From Silene latifolia (Eukaryota; Streptophyta; Magnoliopsida; Caryophyllales; Caryophyllaceae), in NCBI RefSeq assembly GCF_048544455.1, contig NC_133531.1, forward strand, positions 68,974,815-69,038,814: a DNA stretch of 64,000 bases. The letters run 5' to 3'. Each line of letters opens with the position of its first letter. The first letter of the stretch is position 1. Of this stretch, positions 27,463 to 37,909 are shown in pieces. A program made the position numbers and the translations under genes. The notes beneath the pieces are model-generated. The model was given only the letters and a program-made list of their open reading frames with translations, ran no database searches and had not been told where the DNA came from.

Positions 27463-28048
27463 TGGCCACGTGAGGTTTTGCTTCGTTTTAATTGATTTAA
27501 ATTCTATATTTGACGAATCAAGTGCACGCGACTAGTTGAATGCTTAGTAAATGACCGACCCATTAGATCGAAAGATAGGGAAAGTTGTTAGACTATCAAT
27601 TAAAATGACTAAACTATGCTAAGATCGAAAGATAGGTAAAGTTTAGATTTTTAGTCACTTTTCAGGACGAGAGTCAGTACTAGTGATATTAGGGACCCGT
27701 AGCGAGATCGAAAGATGCTACTTGTTGAGAGCAGACCGAGAGGACCTCTTGTTTTCCTGCCTCATGTGTTTATTTCAGACCTACTTAGTATGCTGCTGCC
27801 GAAACTACAGTGAACCGACCATCTTAGTACCCCTTTTATATTTGATTTTATACATTTCTTTAGTTTATTTCTCATTAGCTATAGACCAATTCAAAACAAC
27901 CCCCACATAATGGTTACCCTAGACTGAAATTAGACAACTAATAATTACATCTGCCTCTCTGTGGTTCGACCCTGCTACCGCTATCTATAGTTGTAGTTAG
28001 GAATTATAAATTTTATTTTTGGTGCACACAACGACGGGCATTAAATTT

Positions 28049-28066
28049 TGGCGCCGTTGTCGGGGA
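28049..28066 (+). other. Primer-binding site, tRNA-Asp type
   Basis: TGGCGCCGTTGTCGGGGA follows the 5' LTR by eight bases. Athila elements typically use TGGCGCCGTTGCCGGGGA, complementary to the 3' end of tRNA-Asp. This copy differs at one base (C to T). Confidence 0.85.
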
Positions 28067-28169
28067 GGCAATTGTTCTAATTTTTAGTTGTTTTATTTTA
28101 GTCTGCTTCTTAGTTTAAGGGACATTTGTTCCTTAAACTATTCTCATATTCCTTTTGTAGTTTCTTCTT

Positions 28170-31100
28170 ATGCGCAGGTCACAGGGTGGTGAATTACTAC
28201 CGTTCAATCCTGAGATTGAGAAGACTTTGCCCGAGTTGAGACGATCATCTAGGATATTGCCGACAGAGGAAGAGCTGAGTACTCTGTCTAGTTACTACGA
28301 GAACGAGCTGTTCGAGGATGATCCACCTTCATCTCCTATTTCTACTTCATCAGCTGAGACCGTCACTTCTCCAGATTTTCTAGAGATGGCTGAAGAAGCG
28401 ACTATAGCAAGTCACTCTGAGCCGACAGCTGCAAATCTATATAAGGGGTTTGAATTACTGGGAGCTGATAGAAAATTCGAACCGAAGCCTTCCTATATTA
28501 ACTTGGTTGAGAGGAACCAATTCGGGGGAGCTGCAAATGAAGATGCAGCCAAGCATATGGAGATATTTATTGACTATTGCTGCTCTATACCCCCACCGAC
28601 CGGTGTGACCCAGGACCAGGTGAAGGAGACAATGTTTATATTCTCCCTTCGTGATGCCGCAAGGAGTGGTATGAGAGACCGGATCGAGCCGCTAATGGGA
28701 TCACCGATCGGAATTCGCCTGGCCTTGGCGTTTTATAAGAAGTATTTCTCCGCCTCGAAGACTAATGCAATTAGAGCTCAGATCACAAGCTTTAAACAGG
28801 GTCCTGACGAGAACTTTCATGAGGCGTGGGTCCGTTTCAAGAAGCTAGTGTGAACCATTCCGCATCATGGGTTTGAGAAATGGAGCCTATGCAATCAGTT
28901 TTATAATGGGCTCTATGACGATCAGAGAGCTATCCTGGATGCGGCAGCTAGTGGCAGATTCCAGGAGAATATGGGGGAAACTAAGGGGTGGAAGATCATT
29001 GATGACTTGGCCACCCATAAAGCTGAGTATGGAAATTCCCGGGGAAATCAAAGGAGAGCTGCTGAATCTCCTTCTGTAGCTGCATTAGAGGCTCTCACGG
29101 CGAGATTTGATAAGTACGAGTTGGGAGGGGCTTCGAAAGGAGGGATCTATCATGTAAATGCTGTTTCAGACGGTCCTTTCGTCTGTAAAAGATGCGGAGC
29201 TGAGGGACATGTTTCAGACAATTGTCCTAGTCCCTTCGAGTCTTGTGCTGCCTTTCAACATTATAGGCAGACAAACACTTACTATGAACCGAATGTCCAT
29301 CCAAACTTGAGGTGGAGTAGCCAAAATGTCCTAAATCTAACTCAACCTCCACAGCAGCAGCAGTAGCAGAATTATGTGCCCCCTCATAAGCAACAACAAT
29401 TCCAAAAGCCTCCGTATGTCCCACAGCAGCAGCAACAATCCCAAGGTTCTGATTTCAATGAGTTGAAGAATTTGTTGCTAAAGGAGTCTCAAGCTAGAGA
29501 GGCCGGGATGAAGATGTTGGAGAGCCAAATTGCCCAATTGGCTAGCAAGAATACAACTCGAGCTCCGGGACATTTACCGACTCAGACGGAGCAAAAAGAG
29601 ACCCTTAATGCTATCACTTTGAGGAGTGGGGTTACCCTTGATGGGCCTGCTATGGTCGAGGGAGGCACTGAAAAAGATGAGGCGGAACCAAGCAAAAAGA
29701 AGGCAGTGACGAATAATAACAAGAAAAAGACAATTAGCAGGTATGTCAGTCGATCGACTGACATACCCAGTCGATCGACCAGTCCGTGACAAACAGTAGC
29801 TTCTGGTCCTATAGAAGTCAGTCGATCGACTGACCAACCTGGTCGATCGACTGACAGCACTGCTGAAAGTGATTCTTTTCGTCCTCCATTGCCTAATAAC
29901 TTGAGGGACCACTTGTTTCGGGGTACGACAACTCCAAAAATATTGATTCAAGACCCAAATGCTGATGGGTCAATTCCGGTTCTGAAGTATGACCCAATGA
30001 CGATTAATGGCTCGTTTTTGAGACGGTCTGAAGAGGGTTCGAGCTTCAACAAAGAGAGGGTGGTGGATTTCCAGCCTAAATCCACCGATGCCGGCATGAG
30101 AGATTTAGAGGAGAGGGCTAAGTTACTTCTTACAGCCCCTTATCCAGAGAGATTAGTGCCGACAAAGGAACAGGTATCGTTTAATAAATTTGAAAATGTT
30201 GTTCGTAGCTTAAACGTACAAGTTCCTTTTCTTGAATTAGTCAATCAAGTGCCTGCTTACATGAAATTTATGAAGCAATTATTGTCTAAAAAGAAGTCAC
30301 TTGAAACTGTGCATACTGTCGCACTAAGTGAGGAGTCATGTTCTTATTTGACCCATACTGCACCCCATAAGCTAGAAGACCCAGGTAGTTTTTCAGTCCC
30401 ATGTAATATTGGCACCTTCCCTATTGAGAAGGCCTTGTGTGACCTAGGAGCCAGTATTAGTGTAATGCCTTTGAGTCTTGCTAGGAGGTTAAAATTGAAT
30501 AGGTTTGCAGTTACCAACATGGCCGTACATATGGCTGATCGTTCTACGGTCCAGCCTATAGGAGTCTTAGAGGACATCCCAGTGAAAATAGGGATGTTTT
30601 TCTTCCCTGTTGACCTCGTTGTGCTTGATATGCCCAAAGATGCACACATACCTATCATACTAGGTAGACCATTTCTGCACACTGCTGGTACAGTTATAGA
30701 TGTTGGTTCAGGGACTTTGACCTTTAAAGTAGGAAAACACTCTATTGTCTTTGCCCAGACTGCTAAGAAGAAAGACCCCATGTGGCCGATAACTTGTAAT
30801 ACGGTTTCTGAAAAGAAATCCTATTTTGTACTTCCTGATATGCCTGTCTCTACGCCTATTCCTGTTGTAACCCATCCGCCCCAGATTGGGAGCAAATTGG
30901 AGGAAGATTCGTCTATTTCTGACATTGCAGGAGCTGGTTTGGGGAAGGAAGAGCCGCATGTTGCTCCAGCTGTGCAGGAGCCAATCGTCTCAAGAGGCGG
31001 CTTAGGATGTCTTAGCTATGGCACTGATGAGGAGCTTGAAGATGAGCCAGTCAAAGTGAGGGAGTCCGACTTAGACTTTGATGAGCTAGAGGAGGTCATT

Positions 31101-31256
31101 GAGTGGGAAGATGTCTGACCTGTTGATCCGTTGAGTCCTGCAGATGTTGGAGTTGAGAAGAGTGCAGCTGAGGAGATGAGCACTGTTGAGGCTACCTCTT
31201 GTAGCCAGAAGCCGGCCAAGTGGGCCATTCCGTGGCCGTTCTTGATCAACTATTAG
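28170..31256 (+). pseudogene. Athila-like gag and aspartic protease, one frame with four stops
   Basis: One reading frame of 1,029 codons runs from ATG 28170 to TAG 31254, interrupted by in-frame TGA 28851, TAG 29364, TGA 29787 and TGA 31116, with no frameshift. It starts MRRSQGGELLPFNPEIEKTL, as Athila-like gags do. The gag core (INLVERNQFGG, LALAFYKKYF, FHEAWVRFK) forms nucleocapsid particles around element RNA. A CCHC knuckle (CKRCGAEGHVSDNC) is at about residue 339. A Gln/Pro-rich stretch follows, then module 2, read in frame as four SRST motifs. The protease region has LCDLGASISVMPLS near residue 758 and IILGRPFL. The frame ends in acidic text without RT. The stops each fit a single C-to-T change from CGA or CAG. 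Confidence 0.88.
29749..29851. repeat. Paired-palindrome module 2, inside gag
   Basis: GTCGATCGAC begins at 29749, 29770, 29821 and 29842, offsets 0, 21, 72 and 93. It is in frame with gag; each palindrome reads as SRST. The TGA at 29787 lies in the spacer, which also contains 'cagtagcttctgg'. Confidence 0.9.
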
Positions 31257-31496
31257 TTGATCACATGCTTTTTCAAACTTTCATTTTATTGCTTTTTAAG
31301 ACTTTCTATTGTTTTTGTGTGCGCGAGACTTCGCATTTTAATACGTTTGCTTAGGATTTTAAACACTTTAGTCGGTGACTTTGGGTTTTGCGCAATTTTG
31401 GGCGCGTTATTATGTGCTTTTACAGGTATATAGACCATATTAGCTCAAGTTAGTGAGCTAATTCGAAGAAATCAGAAGGTTGCAGCAGCTATTCCA

Positions 31497-31598
31497 GTCG
31501 ATCGACTGGCATGTATGGTCGATCGACTGGGTGCACAGTTCCAGGAGCTTCTATTCCTGACATCCTGGTCGATCGACTGGGTGAGGTGGTCGATCGAC
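31497..31598. repeat. Paired-palindrome module 3, 3' non-coding region
   Basis: Perfect GTCGATCGAC copies begin at 31497, 31518, 31568 and 31589, offsets 0, 21, 71 and 92, the same as module 1. The spacer has 'agttccaggagcttct', close to the spacers of modules 1 and 2. Confidence 0.9.
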
Positions 31599-32718
31599 CG
31601 TTGTCCGCTGCTGTACCTGTCTTCGATCTTTCCCCTGCTGTGTTTGGTCGCTTTGCGGACCTGAGGGAGTCTTCTCTCCTCTTTATTTTCCGCCATATTT
31701 CTGTTTTCTTCCGTTTTAATTTTTGCACATAATTACCGCGTCCACTTTGCCTTCTTGGTTTTATGCGTGGTATTTGATGTCTTTTCAGGTACTTATTGGT
31801 GGCACTGCTAGCTACTGAAACCTCCTAGCTCACGCTGGTTTGGGGAGGTTTCTTTTTGCTGCGCTTAAAGTCTTGTGAGTTTGCGAGTTCTTACTTCATG
31901 CCTTATGTAGTTAATTTATGCAAATTCCCGTTTTCCTGTTATTTCATTATATGATTTTGCACAATGGGGACATTGTGCGATTTGGTTTGGGGAAGAGTTT
32001 TGCGTTGCATTTCATTTGCTTGCATTCACGTTTACATTTTGTCTTGCATTGTTGTTTATTTTCCTTTATATATACAGAAAATTCAAAAAAAAATTGAGAA
32101 AAATCCAAAATTTTCACGTTTATTTTAGCATATAGGTCGAGTCGGAACGGTAGTATTTCAATGATGACATTGCATTTTCAGCTGTTTTATGCCTAAGCCT
32201 TGCTAATTGACATGTTTTAGTAGAATCAAATATGCATAGTCTACGAGTTTTCGTTAATTTATTTGCTGGACTTGAGACTTGACTTAAAATTTTGGCAAAC
32301 TACTTATATTTTCTGAGGTTTAGAGCCTATAACTGGTGACAATCATGACCAGTTTACTTAGGATTGTGAGTAGTTACTCCTTATGAGACATGTTACATCA
32401 ATATGCATAAATATGAATTTAATCTGCTTAATACCTGTATGCATTCGGTTTGTGGTTTGTTGACGCATGTGGTAGAGGTCCCCTTTTCTCATTTTACCCA
32501 TAAGCTCCACACTGCCAGAAATAGCCTTTTTGTCCCGTTACTACATCCTACATTTAGCCTGCCCTTGTCAAGCTAGTAGTCTAGTTTTGGGATTGTTACT
32601 ATGTTTTTGGTGGCATTTGCTCTTTGTTGAGATGTTGTTGGGAAGAAATAAAGAGGAAAAAAAGAGAAAAAATGATTCGAAAAAGAAAGAAAAAAGAGAG
32701 TACTGTACTGTAAACATG

Positions 32719-32749
32719 GTCGATCGACTGACCATCCTGGTCGATCGAC
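32719..32749. repeat. Single palindrome pair, 3' non-coding region
   Basis: Perfect GTCGATCGAC copies start at 32719 and 32740, 21 bp apart, in otherwise A/G-rich DNA. Confidence 0.9.
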
Positions 32750-33430
32750 TGATGCCCGAGAAGGAAAAGAAAAATCAATTCGCATAATTCAAAGTCTTTA
32801 TTATATGGCGATTTTTGCTCCCATGTTGCATTTGTATCTTATAGGGAGTTAGTTGATTGATTATTATGGAGATTGTGAGTTTTGTGCTTGCTAATAGCAC
32901 TGGTTTCATCGAAGATTTTGAGCAAGAAGTTGGATATTGTCATATGGTTTTGTTAGGGTACTAGCTTGATCACCTGTACCTCCACGTTCCCATAAATGTT
33001 TTGCCTCTTCCTGCCCATTACCTCACATATCCCATATTTACCTCGGCATGTGTCGTGGTCATCTGTTTGGTTGGAATGCATATGTACGGTTGTAGAGATT
33101 ACTTTCATATTATATTGCAGGCATGTTCTTATAGGTCGTAGTTAGGTGAGTGTCACTAACAAAATGAATTATTTCTATATTTTACATATACTCACCTGTA
33201 GTTATTGAGTGATTTGAGCGACCCGTGAGAGTCCATGATGATAAGTCTCTATATAGTTGACGGTTCAGCAGTTTTTGACGACTTCATAACTCGTTTGCAT
33301 GATTCACATTGCTACTTGATTGTTGGTTGCATTAAACTGGTTTAGGCCTTACAGTTTGCATTTCGCTCTGAGATTGAACTCGTTCCACTAGGTTTTAGGA
33401 TCGAGTCTAGTTCTTGCTTGGGGACAAGCA

Positions 33431-33451
33431 AGGGTTTGGTTTGGGGAAGTT
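33431..33451 (+). other. Polypurine tract of Athila-like element 1
   Basis: 'agggtttggtttggggaagt' is directly followed by the 3' LTR start TGATGCGTG. It is the expected plus-strand priming site and fixes the LTR boundary at 33452. Confidence 0.7.
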
Positions 33452-33735
33452 TGATGCGTGTCATTTAAATGATGTTTTACACCCTATTTTACACGCATTT
33501 CAGAGCTCATTTATGTAGTTTAAGGCTACTATTTGCCCCATTTCGTCTACTTTCGTATTTTTATGCAATATTGTAGATTCATGCGGAAATGAGTAGATAT
33601 TGAGCTAAATCTGTCCCCGAGTACATTGCATTGCATTTAACATGAAATATTTACTCAAGGAACGAGCTTGGTGCGCATTTCGAGGCCCGAAAGACAATTC
33701 CACGAGAAGTTAGAAGTCAAGTATCAGCTACTTCA

Positions 33736-33837
33736 GTCGATCGATCGCTGTCTTCAGTCGATCGACCAACCCGCGAGTTCCAGTAGCTAATGTTTGGTGA
33801 AGAGCAGTCGATCGACTGCCTTTCGTGGTCGGTCGAC
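33736..33837. repeat. Paired-palindrome module 4 (3' LTR)
   Basis: Sites begin at 33736 (last base changed), 33757, 33807 and 33828 (GTCGGTCGAC), offsets 0, 21, 71 and 92. It is the LTR counterpart of module 1. Point changes hit single half-sites while the spacing is kept. Confidence 0.9.
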
Positions 33838-34347
33838 CATGACGCTAATTCTGACGTGAATAAGAAGATCGAGAATTAAGAAGCCCATAGCACATTAGGT
33901 TTTGGAATAAGAGCTACGTTGTATTCCTATATAACGTAGCTTTAACATTCAGAATAATTATCAAGTTTTTATTCAGTTTTCATTGAGCTTTCATCCAGTT
34001 TTAATTTTATCATTAATTAGGGTTTGGTTTCCGACATTCAATACGATTCCTTTCGTTCGTGCTTTTCTTCCTGCAATTCTTCTACTGGTATTCCTTTGTT
34101 CATTATTTCAGTTTTATTGCTTTATTTCGTTCGTAGCTAGGATTCATAGATTAGTTTCCCGAAGCCATAATTATCGTTTTATGCTAATCTTTTGTTCCGT
34201 TAATTTAAGCATGAATTCAGTAGTCTATTTCGTTAATCTTATTGTTGTTTTTACCAATATTATGAGTAGCTAAATACCTCATGCTAGGATGTAGGGGAAC
34301 TTATAGATTTGGCGGCAGTAGAATAGTACGACCTGAGTCGCGCCACG

Positions 34348-34378
34348 GTCGATCGACCGCACACCCTGGTCGATCGAC
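34348..34378. repeat. Single palindrome pair, 3' LTR
   Basis: Perfect GTCGATCGAC copies start at 34348 and 34369, 21 bp apart, the LTR counterpart of 27432-27462. Confidence 0.9.
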
Positions 34379-34972
34379 TGGCCACGTGAGGTTTTGCTTC
34401 GTTTTAATTGATTTAAATTCTATATTTGACGAATCGAGTGCACGCGACTAGTTGAATGCTTAGTAAATGACCGACCCATTAGATCGAAAGATAGGGAAAG
34501 TTGTTAGACTATCAATTAAAATGACTAAATTATGCTAAGATCGAAAGATAGGTAAAGTTTAGATTTTTAGTCACTTTTCAGGACGAGAGTCAGTACTAGT
34601 GATATTAGGGACCCGTAGCGAGATCGAAAGATGCTACTTGTTGAGAGCAGACCGAGAGGACCTCTTGTTTTCCCGCCTCATGTGTTTATTTCAGACCTAC
34701 TTAGTATGCTGCTGCCGAAACTACAGTGAACCGACCATCTTAGTACCCCTTTTATATTTGATTTTATACATTTCTTTAGTTTATTGCTCATTAGCTATAG
34801 ACCAATTCAAAACAACCCCCACATAATGGTTACCCTAGACTGAAATTAGACAACTAATAATTACATCTGCCTCTCTGTGGTTCGACCCTGCTACCGCTAT
34901 CTATAGTTGTAGTTGTAGTTAGGAATTATAAATTTTATTTTTGGTGCACACAACGACGGGCATCACTCCGTA

Positions 34973-36031
34973 TTTTAATAATAATTTATAAGAATAATTT
35001 ATGTAATTTAATGAGTGATTAAATGACATTTCTAATAATAAATACAAGTAAGACGTTATTTAAATAATAAATTAATAATTCAAGTCGAGAATTGAGTTTG
35101 GCTAATATTTGTGCTTTGGGCCGTGTGCTATTATTATATGGGCCGAAACTTATTAAATTAGTATGAGTATAATCGGGATTTGTATCGGGAAATTTATAAT
35201 AATATAATAAGGAAATAATAATATATAATGGTAATTATAATTATAATAATAATAATAAAATTATAATACTAATAAAGTTATGGGAATAATAAATTAGTAA
35301 GTATTATATGAGAAAATCATAGTTATGGTAAGGTTAATAATGATATAATTATAATGACAATTCCTATACTAATTAGAATAAGGTAAGTTACATAGTTTCC
35401 TAATTGGCCTCGTATTCTCTAAATCTTACACTATAAATACCACCTTAAATCTGAAAAGTAATTCATAAATTAAAAGAAGGAGCTTTAAGAGATGGAAGAA
35501 GAAGGAATTAACATAAATCAATTAATCAACTCGAGCTAATTATTCATCTTAAATCGGTTTATATTCTTTTCATGCAAGCATCTTTAGATCGATAGTATGA
35601 CTTCTATAGACCACCATAGGATTCGGGAATTGGACCTATAGCGACGTTGGACTGCAAAGTTTTTGACCTGACCTTTTTTTACCGTTATTGATTGTGATAG
35701 GGAGGTGTTTAGGGCGGCTAAAGGTGGCTGATCAGGGGGTTATGCGAGTTTGGTTATGAGGGAATGGAATGGGTAATTGAACCCTTAATTGACCTCGTCT
35801 TGACCTGGGTATGGAGGGTTTGTGGGGGGGAAGGTGGTCGTGGTGGTATGGTGGCAGGTGGCGGTTTGCGGCGGTGGTGGCGAAAACAGGGGAGGAGGAC
35901 GTGTTTGGGCAGGCGGTTTTCGAGAGTGTTTTTAGTGGTTGTAGGAGGTCTGGGTTGGGGTGGTTTGGGTGACTTTTGTCGAGGGTGGATAGGTGAGTTG
36001 ATTAGTGGTTGTAGGTGGCGGTGAAGGTGGT
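34973..36031 (+). mobile_element. Gypsy LTR, 5' part, plus strand
   Basis: After Athila-like element 1 the sequence resumes as 'ctccgtattttaataataat', the start of the TGTAATACTCCG LTR also seen at 25552, minus its first few bases. It runs through 'gctttgggccgtgtgct', an AAT tract, 'ccactataaatacc'-like promoter text, an AG-rich leader and a GT-rich block. It is cut at about 36031 by the LTR of Athila-like element 2. The 110-codon-scale frames in the GT-rich block are artefacts. Confidence 0.7.
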
Positions 36032-37769
36032 TGATGTGACCATTATTTGAGCGTATTTAGTCCCCGAATTAGCCTTGTTCCCAGGCTTTTTAGTGCATAT
36101 TTAGGTCATTTATTGTCTTTAGTCCTTTGTTTTGCATATTCTTTGAGGTTTTGTTCCCTTGGTAGGAAAGGAGTGCAAACCTTGCATTTTCATGGCAAAA
36201 TAGAGCTAAATTGATTGAATTCAATGACCAAGCATCAAAGAGAAGACAAGACTAGAAGGCCTTTGTACATATTATAGTAGATGGGCAATGATGAGGAAAG
36301 ATCCTTGCATCTCCGACAAGATCCCCGAGGATTGTTGGAATAAGGAGGAAGAAAAGAAGAAAAGAGGGAAACTGACCCAGAATCCGAGCGGGTTGACCCT
36401 CAGGACGCTCGTCCAAGAAGGCCAGAATCCGAGCGTCCGGCCAAGGAATCCGCTCGTCCAGCAGCCAGGCAATCCACTCGTCCCATTGCCTTGGACGCTC
36501 GGATTGCGTTACAGCAACTTTTTGTTTTCTTCTTGTTCTATGAAGGATGCGCATATTTCGGAAAGACCGGCAAAAAACAGACTGGCATCTCTTTTGAGAG
36601 GACCGATTCCTCAAGGACTTAGTCGTCATTTAAGCCCTTAGTAAACCCTAATTTGTGTACCTAATCCCCACTATAAATACCCCATTAGTCTAATTACATA
36701 ATCATGTTCTTCTTATCAATCTCTAGTATAGTTTATATCATTCTAATCTCTTCTTAATCTTGTAATCAACTTTTAATCAAGTCTTAATACAAATCTCATT
36801 TCCTTAATCTCTCTTTTTTTCATCTTTTATTTTGGGTAATTGAAGATTATTTGGGTTATTATTGGGAGATTGACAACCTTCCAATCAATCATCAAGTACT
36901 TCTACTATTCTTTGCTTTATTATTGGAATCATTAGTAGGTATAATTCTCTTAATCCCTTTTTAATTATTGTTAATCATCTTCATTTATTCATCATGTCTT
37001 GCTTTGTTAATGTGATTGACAACCTTGTTAACATGCTAAACTTGATATTGAGTGAGTAGTTTCCTTAACTAGGGTTAATGGGTAATTAGGGGAAATCAAC
37101 ATGGGGAATGATTCATGCTTAATTTAATATGTTTTCATAGTTTATTTGCTTGCTTGTTGTGATCTCAACTTATGCACATGTTATGTTTGATGAAATGCGA
37201 GCCTATGAATCCTTGCATTTTTTACCCATCACTTACCTTTTCAATGAGACTTGTAAGACATAACCAACTCGAGTCTCATTAGACCATGCATATAGTTGAG
37301 TAGGGAGGATTAACTCGACTTGTAGGTGTTGTACAATCTAATCGATTCGGCTCCGGGACACAAACCTTCCTAGGATTGTAAGATATAAATCAACTCGATC
37401 CATCACAACAATAATTGCTTGCTTATAATTTGAGAATATGTTTGTATGATCAATTCCCATGAATCCCCTATGACCCCATGACACCCTAGTACCTTTTATC
37501 AATTGTTTACATCCCTTTTTAATCATCTTGCTTGTTTGCTTTCATTGCTATTTAGTTTAGTGATCTTCTACTTCAAACCCCAAATTGTGACACCCCTAGA
37601 CACCGCTACTTATAATTGAAAATCTTACTTCAATACCCGTCCCTTGGGATCCAACCTTTACTTACCTATTTTTTAATAGTAGAGTTGTTTGTGCAGATAT
37701 AAATATTGTTTTGGTCTCGGTGCTCCTAACGACAAGTAACCGAAATTAAGCTCCAAGTGAGTCCGACCA
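36032..37769 (+). repeat. 5' LTR of Athila-like element 2
   Basis: It starts TGATGTGACCATTATTTGAG and ends near GAGTCCGACCA, four bases before a perfect Athila-type PBS. It is about 1.74 kb and unrelated in sequence to the LTR of Athila-like element 1. 'ccactataaatacc' at about 36668-36683 is a likely TATA region. Three dyad pairs (CGAGCG/CGCTCG type) lie at 36385-36501. No 3' LTR for this element is present in the window. Confidence 0.8.
36385..36501. promoter_or_regulatory. Three 21-bp-spaced dyad pairs in LTR of Athila-like element 2
   Basis: Six-base cores begin at 36385 (CGAGCG), 36406 (CGCTCG), 36430 (CGAGCG), 36451 (CGCTCG), 36475 (CACTCG) and 36496 (CGCTCG). Spacings alternate 21, 24, 21, 24, 21. 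The flanks 'aatcc' before the first member and 'gtcc' after several members are shared. They lie upstream of the TATA-like box. The regulatory role is inferred. Confidence 0.6.
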
Positions 37770-37773
37770 AAAA

Positions 37774-37791
37774 TGGCGCCGTTGCCGGGGA
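37774..37791 (+). other. Primer-binding site, tRNA-Asp type
   Basis: TGGCGCCGTTGCCGGGGA is the standard Athila primer-binding site, complementary to the tRNA-Asp 3' end, four bases after the LTR. Confidence 0.9.
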
Positions 37792-37909
37792 CGGTGTTAA
37801 CTTGATTTAGATTTTCTTAAATTGTTATTAGTTGTGTCTTTCTTTGCCTTGGGGAAGTAAAACTCCTCAAGGTTTGTTCTAATTATTTTCGAGTTGTTTG
37901 ATATTTTGC

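Larger units (their letters stand above)
26565..28040 (+). repeat. 5' LTR of Athila-like element 1
   Basis: It matches 33472-34972 almost base for base, apart from a 5-bp 'tgcat' difference near 33630 and scattered substitutions. It ends CGACGGGCA at 28040, eight bases before the PBS. The start TGTTACACCC replaces the longer TGATGCGTG... start of the 3' LTR. Two palindrome pairs with 21-bp spacing lie at 26821-26922 and one at 27432-27462. Confidence 0.9.
31257..33430 (+). other. 3' non-coding region of Athila-like element 1
   Basis: About 2.2 kb between the end of gag and the polypurine tract with no support for pol or an env-like gene. It holds palindrome module 3 (31497-31598) and a single pair (32719-32749). 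The polypurine-like phrase 'tttggtttggggaag', found at the true tract at 33435, also appears at about 31980. The longest frames are short shadows created by the palindromes. Confidence 0.6.
26565..34972 (+). mobile_element. Athila-like LTR element with gag-protease only (TR-GAG-like)
   Basis: An 8.4 kb element: 5' LTR 26565-28040, tRNA-Asp-type PBS 28049-28066, a single gag-protease frame 28170-31256, 2.2 kb of non-coding DNA, polypurine tract 33431-33451 and 3' LTR 33452-34972. No RT, RNase H or integrase sequence is present, so it must depend on enzymes from another element. The two LTRs differ at only a handful of places, so the insertion is recent in relative terms. The 5' LTR lacks the first 20 or so bases seen in the 3' LTR, and no TSD was found, so the left edge was altered after insertion. 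It carries eleven 21-bp-spaced palindrome pairs. Confidence 0.88.
33452..34972 (+). repeat. 3' LTR of Athila-like element 1
   Basis: It runs from TGATGCGTG to CGACGGGCA (1,521 bp). It carries palindrome module 4 (33736-33837) and a single pair at 34348-34378, both at the same places as in the 5' LTR. It is joined on the right to another gypsy LTR that has lost its first bases. Confidence 0.9.

Noticed and set aside
26821..34378. CRISPR-like array
   Set aside because: The repeats are 10-bp palindromes in pairs within a plant retrotransposon, with no cas genes and no uniform spacers; the organism is a eukaryote.
36288..36641. 117-codon frame in the LTR of Athila-like element 2
   Set aside because: It overlaps the dyad repeats and promoter region of the LTR; composition follows the repeats.
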